Source: Ferruginibacter sp.
Lineage (GTDB): Bacteria; Bacteroidota; Bacteroidia; Chitinophagales; Chitinophagaceae
Direction of reading: 5' to 3'
DNA: 7,490 nt
Assembly (NCBI GenBank): GCA_018882645.1
Contig: VERM01000066.1
Coordinates: 1 to 7,490 of the forward strand
Positions 1-5,141 of this stretch are shown piece by piece (the stretch's first letter is position 1; the number at the start of each line of letters is the position of its first letter). The notes beneath the pieces are model-generated. The model did no database searches and had not been told where the DNA came from. It worked only from the letters and a program-made list of their open reading frames with translations. Made by a program: the position numbers and the translations under genes.

Positions 1-366
1 ATCAAGCATCATGCTAATAGCAATGTTTACATCAGTCCTTTTTTCCTCAGGATATTCAAATTTTTTTCTACATTTTTTACATTCAATAGTCTTGTTTTGA
101 TAATTTCCATTTATTTGGGAAAATGTATTAGGGTATAATAGTTTATTTGCTGAAAATAATGCCGATTGTCTGCTTCTCTGACCATCATTTGAAGGGGGGG
201 CAGTAAAATACTTTACTGATATTAACTGTCCGTCTTGTATAAATTGTTCACACAGTTTTATAAAATCTATCCAATAATAATTTTTCCAAACAGGAAGCTC
301 CATGGCCCTTTCTTTTAGGCCATTAAAAAAATTAAATCCGTCAAAATAAAATATTACTCTATTCAT
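1..366 (-). CDS. NYN-domain (PIN-like) protein, 5' part only
   Basis: The first 122 residues read without a stop from ATG at 364-366 to the window edge, so the 3' part is missing. The N-terminus runs from a short beta strand into FDGFN (D9), typical of NYN/LabA-DUF88 proteins, which have a PIN-like RNase fold. It ends in EEKRTDVNIA, where D112 is the second conserved acidic position (EEKxxDVxxA). A CKKC pair (C96, C99) lies just before this and may be half of a small zinc-binding insert seen in some family members. Family knowledge suggests metal-dependent RNA cleavage or binding; the substrate is unknown. The coding strand has a run of seven C (plus-strand G at 194-200), a possible slippage site. 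Translation starts 8 bases after a terminator-like hairpin. The domain call is good; the specific role is not known. Confidence 0.82.
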   Translation of the reverse strand, partial: MNRVIFYFDGFNFFNGLKERAMELPVWKNYYWIDFIKLCEQFIQDGQLISVKYFTAPPSNDGQRSRQSALFSANKLLYPNTFSQINGNYQNKTIECKKCRKKFEYPEEKRTDVNIAISMMLD

Positions 367-374
367 TTTGTTAG

Positions 375-398
375 AAAAAAAAAGCCTCCAAGGGAGGC
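375..398 (-). terminator. Terminator-like hairpin in the leader of the NYN gene
   Basis: On the minus strand, GCCTCC (393-398) pairs perfectly with GGAGGC (384-389) across a 3-base loop and is followed by nine T (375-383). This is a textbook intrinsic terminator. It sits between the promoter at 445-476 and the ATG at 366. It could end a transcript coming from the gene at 659-2113, end a short RNA of about 65 nt, or act as an attenuator for the NYN gene. Confidence 0.7.
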
Positions 399-444
399 AG
401 AGCTATAATACAGAGACTATAGCGGGGCGTGTCCGAAGACAGTA

Positions 445-476
445 CAAAGATAATGAGAACTTTTTTAAAGAATCAA
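445..476 (-). promoter_or_regulatory. Bacteroidetes-type promoter for the NYN gene or a short RNA
   Basis: On the minus strand a TTG (474-476) is followed after 21 bases by TATCTTTG (445-452), an exact match to the Bacteroidetes TTG-N19-21-TAnnTTTG promoter. Transcription would begin near 437-440, giving a leader of about 70 bases. The first bases of that leader include TGTC-TTCG-GACA, a short hairpin with a stable UUCG loop (432-443). Confidence 0.65.
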
Positions 477-567
477 CGGTTTTTTCTCGAACAAATGGCA
501 GAAAAACAACCCATTATATCGTGTCAATTCTCTCTAAACCAATTCTTTCCAGACAATCAACTGTACT

Positions 568-600
568 TGAGTGGACCTTACCACTTATTTTTGTTTTTTA
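568..600 (+). terminator. Weak plus-strand terminator-like hairpin
   Basis: TGAGTGG (568-574) pairs with CCACTTA (581-587), including one G-T wobble, across a 6-base loop. It is followed by an almost pure T tract at 588-599. No convincing plus-strand gene lies upstream, so its purpose is unclear. It may block antisense transcription towards the minus-strand gene at 659-2113, or be a chance structure in AT-rich DNA. Confidence 0.25.
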
Positions 601-658
601 AGCATTCGGGAGAAACTCGATGAAGACATTTTATATTTAGCAAATATCGGGCATTTTA

Positions 659-2113
659 TTATTTTACCCAGTTCTCCTTATTCAAATGATTTACCACTGT
701 TTTGACGGAAAATTTATTTCTGAGATGTCGCGCCAGTGATTCAGCAGCGTACACACTCCGGTGCTGGCCGCCGGTGCAGCCAAAATTGATTTCAAGGCTC
801 TCGAAGCCGCGCTTGATGTAATCTTCCACCGTAATGTCTACAATGTCAAAAATACTGTTCAGAAATTTGGGCATTTTGGTTTGCTGCTCGAGATAATCTT
901 TCACCGGTTTATCTTGTCCGCTTTGTTTTTTATACTCCTCCACTCTGCCCGGATTTAAAATTCCTCTGCAATCAAAAACAAAACCTCCTCCATTTTTTGT
1001 TTCGTCTTTCGGATAACCATTCTTTAAATAAGAGAAGCTGTTGATTTTGATACGCAGCTGGGTCTCTTCCGTTGCTTTTATTGTTTCAAATTGCTGCATC
1101 GTTTCATCGGCAATAATCAGTGATAACAGTCTTTCAAATTCGGGTACGCTGATGCCTACGTATTTATTGTTCAAAAACCATTTCAGGTTCCGCAATGCCA
1201 GCGGTATGCTCGTCAGAAAATGAGCCTTGCGTTCAAACAACCCACGGAAGCCATAGGCTCCCAACACTTGCAATAATCTGATGAGCACATATCCATTGTA
1301 TTGATTGGTAAAATGATTTCTGTTCAATGGCTTCTCAACCAGTTCATCTACACAATCCATATAATGGTCCAGCAATTTATTTTTCCATTCATCGCTCAGT
1401 TCAGCCTTAGCCTGCCACAGCAATGAAGCCACATCGTATTGCAGGGCTCCTTTCATTCCCCCCTGATAATCGATAAAATGAATATTATTGTCTTTCACCA
1501 TGATGTTCCTGCTCTGAAAATCTCGGAACATAAAATGTTTATGATCTACATGCGACAGATAATTGCTGAGCGCTTCCAGATCGTTGAGCAATTTCTCTTT
1601 GTCGTAAGGAATTTTTAAAGTATCGAGAAAATAATATTTGAAATATAGCAAATCACTCATGATGGCCTGCTGACCAAACTCTTTACTGGTGATGCATTCA
1701 TTGTAGTCCAATTCTTTTTCTCCTTTGATTTGAAGATTTGCCAGCGCCTTCAGGCTTTTTTTATACAATTCAAATATCGCTTCTGTCTGTCCGAATTTTT
1801 CCAGTTCATTCAGCAGCGAACGGTCTCCAAAATCTTCTTGTATATAAATGTTGCCTGTTTCATTTACGACATATATTTCAGGAACGGGTGCGCCGATGCT
1901 TTTGAAGTGCCGGCTGAAATAGATGAATGTCTTGTTTTCTTTTATATTGATATTGTATGTGGCAATGAAATGAGTGTTGTCTTCACAAACGATTCTGAAA
2001 TAAATACGGTCGCTGCCGCTTTGAGGCATCCGATCTATTTGTTTCACAGGAATATTGCTGTAGGACTTGAATAAGACCCTTATTTCTTCTGTTATTTGCT
2101 GCATTGTAGACAT
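659..2113 (-). CDS. APH-type small-molecule kinase fused to RapZ C-terminal domain
   Basis: A 484-residue two-domain protein. Residues about 1-335 are an aminoglycoside-phosphotransferase-like kinase: a nucleotide-binding region with SGSDRIYFR (32-40), a catalytic loop RDFQSRN (R197, D198, N203) and the metal-binding DYQ (D215). The sequence resembles sugar kinases of the AmgK type, which phosphorylate N-acetylmuramate or N-acetylglucosamine. Residues about 354-484 match the C-terminal domain of RapZ, with DCRG (381-384) and GCTGGQHRS (445-453). In E. coli this domain binds the small RNAs GlmZ/GlmY and glucosamine-6-phosphate. The N-terminal P-loop ATPase of RapZ is absent and the kinase takes its place. 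Inferred role: amino-sugar or cell-wall precursor metabolism, with the RapZ part as a sensor. The start is ATG 2113; a second ATG lies three codons in. A 21-bp inverted repeat precedes it. Confidence 0.85.
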   Translation of the reverse strand: MSTMQQITEEIRVLFKSYSNIPVKQIDRMPQSGSDRIYFRIVCEDNTHFIATYNINIKENKTFIYFSRHFKSIGAPVPEIYVVNETGNIYIQEDFGDRSLLNELEKFGQTEAIFELYKKSLKALANLQIKGEKELDYNECITSKEFGQQAIMSDLLYFKYYFLDTLKIPYDKEKLLNDLEALSNYLSHVDHKHFMFRDFQSRNIMVKDNNIHFIDYQGGMKGALQYDVASLLWQAKAELSDEWKNKLLDHYMDCVDELVEKPLNRNHFTNQYNGYVLIRLLQVLGAYGFRGLFERKAHFLTSIPLALRNLKWFLNNKYVGISVPEFERLLSLIIADETMQQFETIKATEETQLRIKINSFSYLKNGYPKDETKNGGGFVFDCRGILNPGRVEEYKKQSGQDKPVKDYLEQQTKMPKFLNSIFDIVDITVEDYIKRGFESLEINFGCTGGQHRSVYAAESLARHLRNKFSVKTVVNHLNKENWVK

Positions 2114-2122
2114 ATAATATTT

Positions 2123-2143
2123 GTAAAAATAGCCAATTTTTAC
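2123..2143. promoter_or_regulatory. 21-bp inverted repeat before the kinase-RapZ gene
   Basis: GTAAAAAT (2123-2130) and ATTTTTAC (2136-2143) are perfect reverse complements around a 5-base spacer. The element lies 10-30 bases before the ATG of the minus-strand gene. It could be a repressor site or a hairpin in the 5' leader. It has the same 8+5+8 geometry as the umuD operator but a different arm sequence. AT-richness makes chance occurrence possible. Confidence 0.4.
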
Positions 2144-2252
2144 GGCCTCTTACGTATAGTCACTTAGTAATTGGCTGATGAATTACTTGATTTTATAACT
2201 TCATTCACCAAATATTATGCAGACAATCATTGGGTTTGTATTTTTACATCGG

Positions 2253-2309
2253 TTATCCAATATCCTACAACCATCTGAGTATCCTGTGAAAATCTTATTA
2301 TCCAATATC
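2253..2309. repeat. 12-base direct repeat pair
   Basis: TTATCCAATATC occurs at 2253-2264 and again at 2298-2309, 45 bases apart. Shorter TATCCT copies occur at 2261-2266, 2280-2285 and 2331-2336. These may be binding sites, remnants of a local duplication, or part of a structured RNA that ends at the terminator at 2381-2403. Confidence 0.45.
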
Positions 2310-2321
2310 ATAAAAAGCCGG

Positions 2322-2370
2322 TGGCTTCCATATCCTGCAGCCGAATAAAATAAATCTTGTATTGAAGCCA
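2322..2370 (+). ncRNA. Possible structured RNA 3' hairpin upstream of terminator
   Basis: TGGCTTC (2322-2328) pairs with GAAGCCA (2364-2370). After one C-T mismatch the stem continues with ATA (2330-2332) against TAT (2360-2362), giving 10 of 11 pairs and a 27-base loop. It stops 10 bases before an intrinsic terminator in the same orientation. Together they look like the 3' end of a small transcript. No good promoter was found, so the 5' end is unknown. Confidence 0.25.
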
Positions 2371-2380
2371 TATAAAGAAC

Positions 2381-2403
2381 CCCGAATCACTTCGGGTTTT
2401 TTT
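2381..2403 (+). terminator. Intrinsic terminator upstream of umuD
   Basis: CCCGAA (2381-2386) pairs with TTCGGG (2391-2396) across the loop TCAC, followed by seven T (2397-2403). The minus strand has no T tract, so it works in the plus direction. No coding gene precedes it. It isolates umuD from upstream transcription and may end an unannotated small RNA. Confidence 0.65.
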
Positions 2404-2425
2404 ATTTACGACAATTGCGTGCTCT

Positions 2426-2448
2426 GACGCCGGTCTCCGACCGGTGTC
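2426..2448. repeat. REP-like GC-rich palindrome
   Basis: GACGCCGGTC (2426-2435) and GACCGGTGTC (2439-2448) pair over 10 positions, one a G-T wobble, around a 3-base loop TCC. It is strikingly GC-rich in AT-rich surroundings and has no T tract on either strand, so it is not an ordinary terminator. It resembles extragenic palindromes (REP type) that occur in many copies per genome. Copy number cannot be judged from this window. Confidence 0.45.
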
Positions 2449-2482
2449 GCAAAAATATCCTCCTTTTTTAAACAAACATTTT

Positions 2483-2526
2483 TTTACTAAATTAATTAGC
2501 CTATATTTACTAAGTAAATTAGTAAA
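2483..2526 (+). promoter_or_regulatory. Repeat cluster (probable operator) of the umuDC operon
   Basis: The 8-mer TTTACTAA occurs at 2483-2490 and 2506-2513, and its exact reverse complement TTAGTAAA at 2519-2526. The last two form a perfect 8+5+8 inverted repeat whose end lies 10 bases before the umuD ATG. The 13-mer TTTACTAAGTAAA (2506-2518) is itself palindromic. A weak promoter box TATATTTA (2502-2509) overlaps it. The arrangement fits a dimeric repressor, with a second half-site 23 bases upstream. The E. coli LexA box (CTG-N10-CAG) is absent. Confidence 0.55.
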
Positions 2527-2536
2527 AAGATTGTGT

Positions 2537-2980
2537 ATGGAAATAGAAAATTTTCTTTCTGCCGGATATAAAGGCAGTAAACAGTTTAAGCAGCAGGACG
2601 TCCCCAATGCAGATGCGACCGGATTTGGGGCGGCCACCGATGATTACATGGAGCGAGGCATCGATCTCAATGAGCGGTTGATTAAAAACAAGCCGGCAAC
2701 ATTTTTTATGCGGGTGAGTGGTAACAATATGTCGGGAGCCTGCATTCATGATGGTGATATTGTGATTGTAGACAGAAGCATTCAACCGCAAAGCGGTAAG
2801 ATCATTATTGCGGTACTCAACGGAGAGATGCTGATACGTCGGCTGGAAAAATCATTCCATCGCATCCGGCTGATTCCTGAAACACCAAAGCTGTCACCCA
2901 TAGAAATCAGCGAATATGCCGACTTTTCGATTTGGGGAGTTGTGACGTATGTAATAAAAAATGTTGAACATCGAATGTAA
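2537..2980 (+). CDS. umuD: UmuD-like subunit of Pol V, catalytic dyad lost
   Basis: 147 residues (E. coli UmuD has 139), aligning with UmuD over the whole length. Conserved stretches are DYMERGIDL (36-44), HDGDIVIVDRS (71-81), LSPIEIS (119-125) and the WGVVTYVI end (133-140). In UmuD and LexA a Ser-Lys dyad cuts the protein after RecA activation. Here the GDSM serine is replaced: GNNM, with N64 at the serine position. The lysine of GEFTVKKL is also replaced: GEMLIRRL, with R101 at that position. The cleavage region survives only partly, as T28-G29 where E. coli has Cys-Gly. The protein should therefore not self-cleave. I chose ATG 2537 over the upstream in-frame ATG 2444, because the latter would place the operator repeats inside the gene and add 31 residues without UmuD similarity. 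It is the first gene of an operon with umuC, 87 bp before it. Confidence 0.9.
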   Translation: MEIENFLSAGYKGSKQFKQQDVPNADATGFGAATDDYMERGIDLNERLIKNKPATFFMRVSGNNMSGACIHDGDIVIVDRSIQPQSGKIIIAVLNGEMLIRRLEKSFHRIRLIPETPKLSPIEISEYADFSIWGVVTYVIKNVEHRM

Positions 2981-3057
2981 AATATAAAACAGAAAAAATA
3001 AGACTCCGCGAATTTCAATAATTGATATTTTACATTTTATATTCTACATTTTACATT
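2974..3057 (+). repeat. Inverted and direct repeats between umuD and umuC
   Basis: An arm at 2974-2989, spanning the umuD stop codon, pairs with 3035-3050 at 15 of 16 positions across a 45-base loop. The right arm sits in a tandem-like tract in which ATTTTACATT occurs at 3027-3036 and 3048-3057, a period of 21 bases. It may fold in the mRNA just before the TTG start of umuC and affect its translation, or be simple AT-rich repeat DNA. There is no T tract to suggest termination. Confidence 0.35.
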
Positions 3058-3067
3058 AGTTATTCTC

Positions 3068-4336
3068 TTGAAAGCCATCGTAGACTGCAACAGTTTTTAT
3101 GCCGCTTGTGAGCGGCTGTTCAAGCCGTCTCTGCACGGCAAGCCCGTTGTGGTATTGAGTAATAACGACGGTTGTATTGTATCGCGTACAGACGAGGCAA
3201 AGGCACTTGGCATACAAATGGCCGGGCCTTATTTTCAGCACAAAAAAGAAATTGAACAAAATAATGTGGCTGTATTTTCCAGCAACTATCATCTGTATGG
3301 TGATATGAGTCGGCGTGTAATGGAAGCGCTCCGTATGCTTGCACCGCAGGTGGAAGTATATTCTGTCGATGAATCTTTTCTTGATTTGGATGGAATAGAG
3401 CCTGCTAAACTTTACGAGTATGCGCTTTTTCTAAAGCATACCACCGAGCAGTGGACCGGCATACCGGTTTCAATAGGAGTAGCACCTTCTAAGGTGCTGT
3501 CAAAGCTCGCCAATAAGCTGGCAAAAAAAGATAAGACAGGAACGAATGGCGTGATGCTTTTACAAACTCCCGAACAGCAGATGGATGCTTTGCTCAGAAC
3601 TCCGGTAGAAGATATCTGGGGAGTAGGCAGTGCCGGAGCGGGAAAGCTCAGGCTGTTTAACATCAATACGGCATGGGATCTCAGGAATATGAATGAAGAA
3701 TGGGCTCGAAAGAATCTTGGTGGTGTAGTGGGTGTTCGGCTTATAAAAGAGCTGAGAGGAATACCCTGTATTGAAATGAAAGACCCGCGAATCACAAAAA
3801 AAATGATTGCTACTACCCGTATGTTTGGAAAGCCGGTATATGCATTAAGAGAGCTGAAAGAAGCAGTAACTACCTATACGGCAAGAGCCGCAGAAAAATT
3901 GCGTCGTCAAAACGGAGCGGCGATGGAGATGAGTGTTTTTGTTGTGGTGAGCAATAACAACGGATTGCAATATAACCCGTATGTGCGTTCTGCGTACACC
4001 AGACTGCCTGTGGCAACCGCACTTACCAATGTGCTCATTCATCATGCGGCCGAAATGACTGCTTCATTGTACAGAGAGGGCTGCAAGTATATTAAGGCCG
4101 GCGTGGTTTTAAGCCGTATCATTCCGGCAAATAACATACAGTTCAATTTGTTTTCTCCTCCTGAAAATATAAATGTGCAAAAACTTATGCAGACTATCGA
4201 CAACATTAACTTCAGCATGCAACATGATATCCTGAAATTTGCAGCCAATGGCACTTCTAAAAACTGGAAGATGCGTCAGGAAATGCGCAGCAACAGATTT
4301 ACCACAAGATGGGAAGAATTGTGCGTGGTGAAATGA
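3068..4336 (+). CDS. umuC: Y-family translesion DNA polymerase UmuC (Pol V catalytic subunit)
   Basis: 422 residues, the same length as E. coli UmuC. It copies damaged DNA templates as the catalytic part of a Pol V-type enzyme. The palm begins with IVDCNSFYA, giving catalytic D6 and steric-gate Y11; the second catalytic motif is SVDESF (D101, E102). Helix-hairpin-helix and little-finger regions follow. QFNLF (358-362) is the sliding-clamp binding motif QxxLF. The tail TTRWEEL (412-418) is typical of the small domain at the end of UmuC proteins (DUF4113). Translation appears to start at TTG 3068: the family's N-terminus begins exactly here and no in-frame ATG lies nearby upstream. Its regulation would come from the umuD operator. 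All residues needed for polymerase activity are present. Confidence 0.96.
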   Translation: MKAIVDCNSFYAACERLFKPSLHGKPVVVLSNNDGCIVSRTDEAKALGIQMAGPYFQHKKEIEQNNVAVFSSNYHLYGDMSRRVMEALRMLAPQVEVYSVDESFLDLDGIEPAKLYEYALFLKHTTEQWTGIPVSIGVAPSKVLSKLANKLAKKDKTGTNGVMLLQTPEQQMDALLRTPVEDIWGVGSAGAGKLRLFNINTAWDLRNMNEEWARKNLGGVVGVRLIKELRGIPCIEMKDPRITKKMIATTRMFGKPVYALRELKEAVTTYTARAAEKLRRQNGAAMEMSVFVVVSNNNGLQYNPYVRSAYTRLPVATALTNVLIHHAAEMTASLYREGCKYIKAGVVLSRIIPANNIQFNLFSPPENINVQKLMQTIDNINFSMQHDILKFAANGTSKNWKMRQEMRSNRFTTRWEELCVVK

Positions 4337-4355
4337 TTCGCTTAGATATAGCCAC

Positions 4356-4676
4356 ATGTATAATGATAATAGATTTACTTTTCGCCCCCTTGCAACCGAA
4401 AAGATATCGGATGATAAACTTAACTTAACTACTTCCATTTATCCCAATCCTACAAAAGGAGAGGTCAGATTTAATATTCCGGAAATTAAAGGAAATGAAC
4501 AATTGGATTGTGTAGTAACAGATGCTTCCGGAAGAACGGTTTTGCGTTTAAGAAATCATCTCAATGCAATTCAGAAAACCATCAGCACTACGCTGACGGG
4601 TAAAGAACAGGGGATATATTTTATTCAAATTTCATATAGAACGAAAGTATATAATACCCGGTTGATAAAGTTATAG
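4356..4676 (+). CDS. Orphan T9SS type A C-terminal sorting domain (probable gene remnant)
   Basis: 106 residues. Residues about 25-106 are a Por secretion-system sorting domain: IYPNPTKGEV (28-37), a beta-rich middle with DASGR (56-60), and the closing GIYFIQI (86-92) and LIKL end. Such domains are normally the last 70-90 residues of large secreted proteins and direct them through the type IX system. Here there is no signal peptide and no cargo: the frame is open only from 4332, because of an in-frame stop at 4329-4331 inside umuC. It begins 19 bases after the umuC stop. The simplest reading is the 3' stump of a secreted-protein gene whose front was deleted when umuDC arrived next to it or by another rearrangement. 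Expression by read-through from umuC is possible, but export is not. Confidence 0.75.
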   Translation: MYNDNRFTFRPLATEKISDDKLNLTTSIYPNPTKGEVRFNIPEIKGNEQLDCVVTDASGRTVLRLRNHLNAIQKTISTTLTGKEQGIYFIQISYRTKVYNTRLIKL

Positions 4677-4710
4677 TCTGAAAAAAATTGTGCTCAAAGA
4701 GCTGGTCAAA

Positions 4711-4751
4711 AATAGATAGGGATTGTGTTAAAAGCCAATCCCTATTTATTT
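4711..4751. terminator. Bidirectional terminator between convergent genes
   Basis: ATAGGGATTG (4716-4725) and CAATCCCTAT (4736-4745) form a perfect 10-bp stem with a 10-base loop. A G-T wobble and the pairs AATA/TATT extend it. T-rich tracts follow on both strands. It closes the plus-strand umuDC unit and the minus-strand mgtC-yaeR unit. The minus-strand stop codon (4746-4748) lies inside its arm. Confidence 0.8.
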
Positions 4752-5141
4752 TTCATAAAACTCAATAGGTAAATCATCAGGATCAGCTATGAATGTAAAT
4801 CTCTTTTGAGTGAGTTCATCGGTTCTTACCGGCTCAACAGATACATTTTTTTGTTCCAGGTATTGAATCATATGCTCGAGATTATCTACCTCAAATGCCA
4901 GATGACGCAGACCGACAGCTTCAGGCTGTGAAGGTCTTGATGGTGGTGAAGGAAATGAAAACAATTCAATCACATATTTTCCGTTCAGAGAAAGATCCAG
5001 TTTGTAAGATTTTCTGGCCTCCCTATAGGTCTCCCTTACAACTTTCAAACCAAGTATATCCGTATAAAACCGCTTCGATGCTTCATAGTTGGAACAGATA
5101 ACAGCAATATGGTGTATTCCTTTTAGCAATGGGAGGAACAA
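4746..5141 (-). CDS. yaeR: YaeR-like VOC-superfamily (glyoxalase fold) metalloprotein
   Basis: Up to 131 residues, very close to E. coli YaeR (129) in motif order: HHIAV near the start, YREARKSYKLDL (39-50), YVIELFSFP (56-64), GLRHLAFEV (77-85), TQKRFTF (111-117) and PIEFYE at the end. Likely metal ligands of the vicinal-oxygen-chelate fold are H11, E59, H80 and E127. The substrate of YaeR is not established; glyoxalase activity should not be assumed. An in-frame TAA, which is also the stop of the upstream mgtC-like gene, directly precedes the TTG at 5141. The start is therefore that TTG or, more likely, the TTG at 5127-5129, which gives an N-terminus MLKGIHHIA like the family. No ATG start is available. 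It is the second gene of a tight operon and ends in a shared bidirectional terminator. Confidence 0.88.
   Translation of the reverse strand: MFLPLLKGIHHIAVICSNYEASKRFYTDILGLKVVRETYREARKSYKLDLSLNGKYVIELFSFPSPPSRPSQPEAVGLRHLAFEVDNLEHMIQYLEQKNVSVEPVRTDELTQKRFTFIADPDDLPIEFYEK

Larger units (their letters stand above)
2114..2536. other. Divergent intergenic region without a protein gene
   Basis: This 423-bp stretch separates the minus-strand kinase-RapZ gene from plus-strand umuD. I see no convincing coding frame on either strand. It contains an inverted repeat next to the kinase gene (2123-2143), a second one (2166-2187, arms AGTAATT and AATTACT), a 12-base direct repeat (2253-2264 and 2298-2309), an 11-bp imperfect hairpin (2322-2370), a plus-strand terminator (2381-2403), a GC-rich palindrome (2426-2448) and the umuD operator cluster (2483-2526). 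The terminator with no gene before it suggests an unannotated plus-strand RNA. Confidence 0.7.

Noticed and set aside
368..623. Two overlapping plus-strand frames of 64-77 codons
   Set aside because: They start inside the NYN leader hairpin, have no family resemblance and overlap regulatory DNA; they read as non-coding.
2322..2370. Imperfect hairpin considered as an integron attC site or tRNA
   Set aside because: There are no GTTRRRY/RYYYAAC core sites and no T-loop or anticodon arm pattern; no integrase gene is nearby.
2444..2536. Longer umuD start at ATG 2444
   Set aside because: It would add 31 residues lacking UmuD similarity and place the operator repeats inside the coding region.
2308..2637. 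Minus-strand frame of 109 codons across the umuD start
   Set aside because: It lies antisense to umuD and its operator, with Cys- and Leu-rich composition and no domain; a shadow of the real gene.
3412..3795. Long antisense frame inside umuC
   Set aside because: Frames opposite umuC arise from its codon usage; umuC itself is intact and recognised with certainty.
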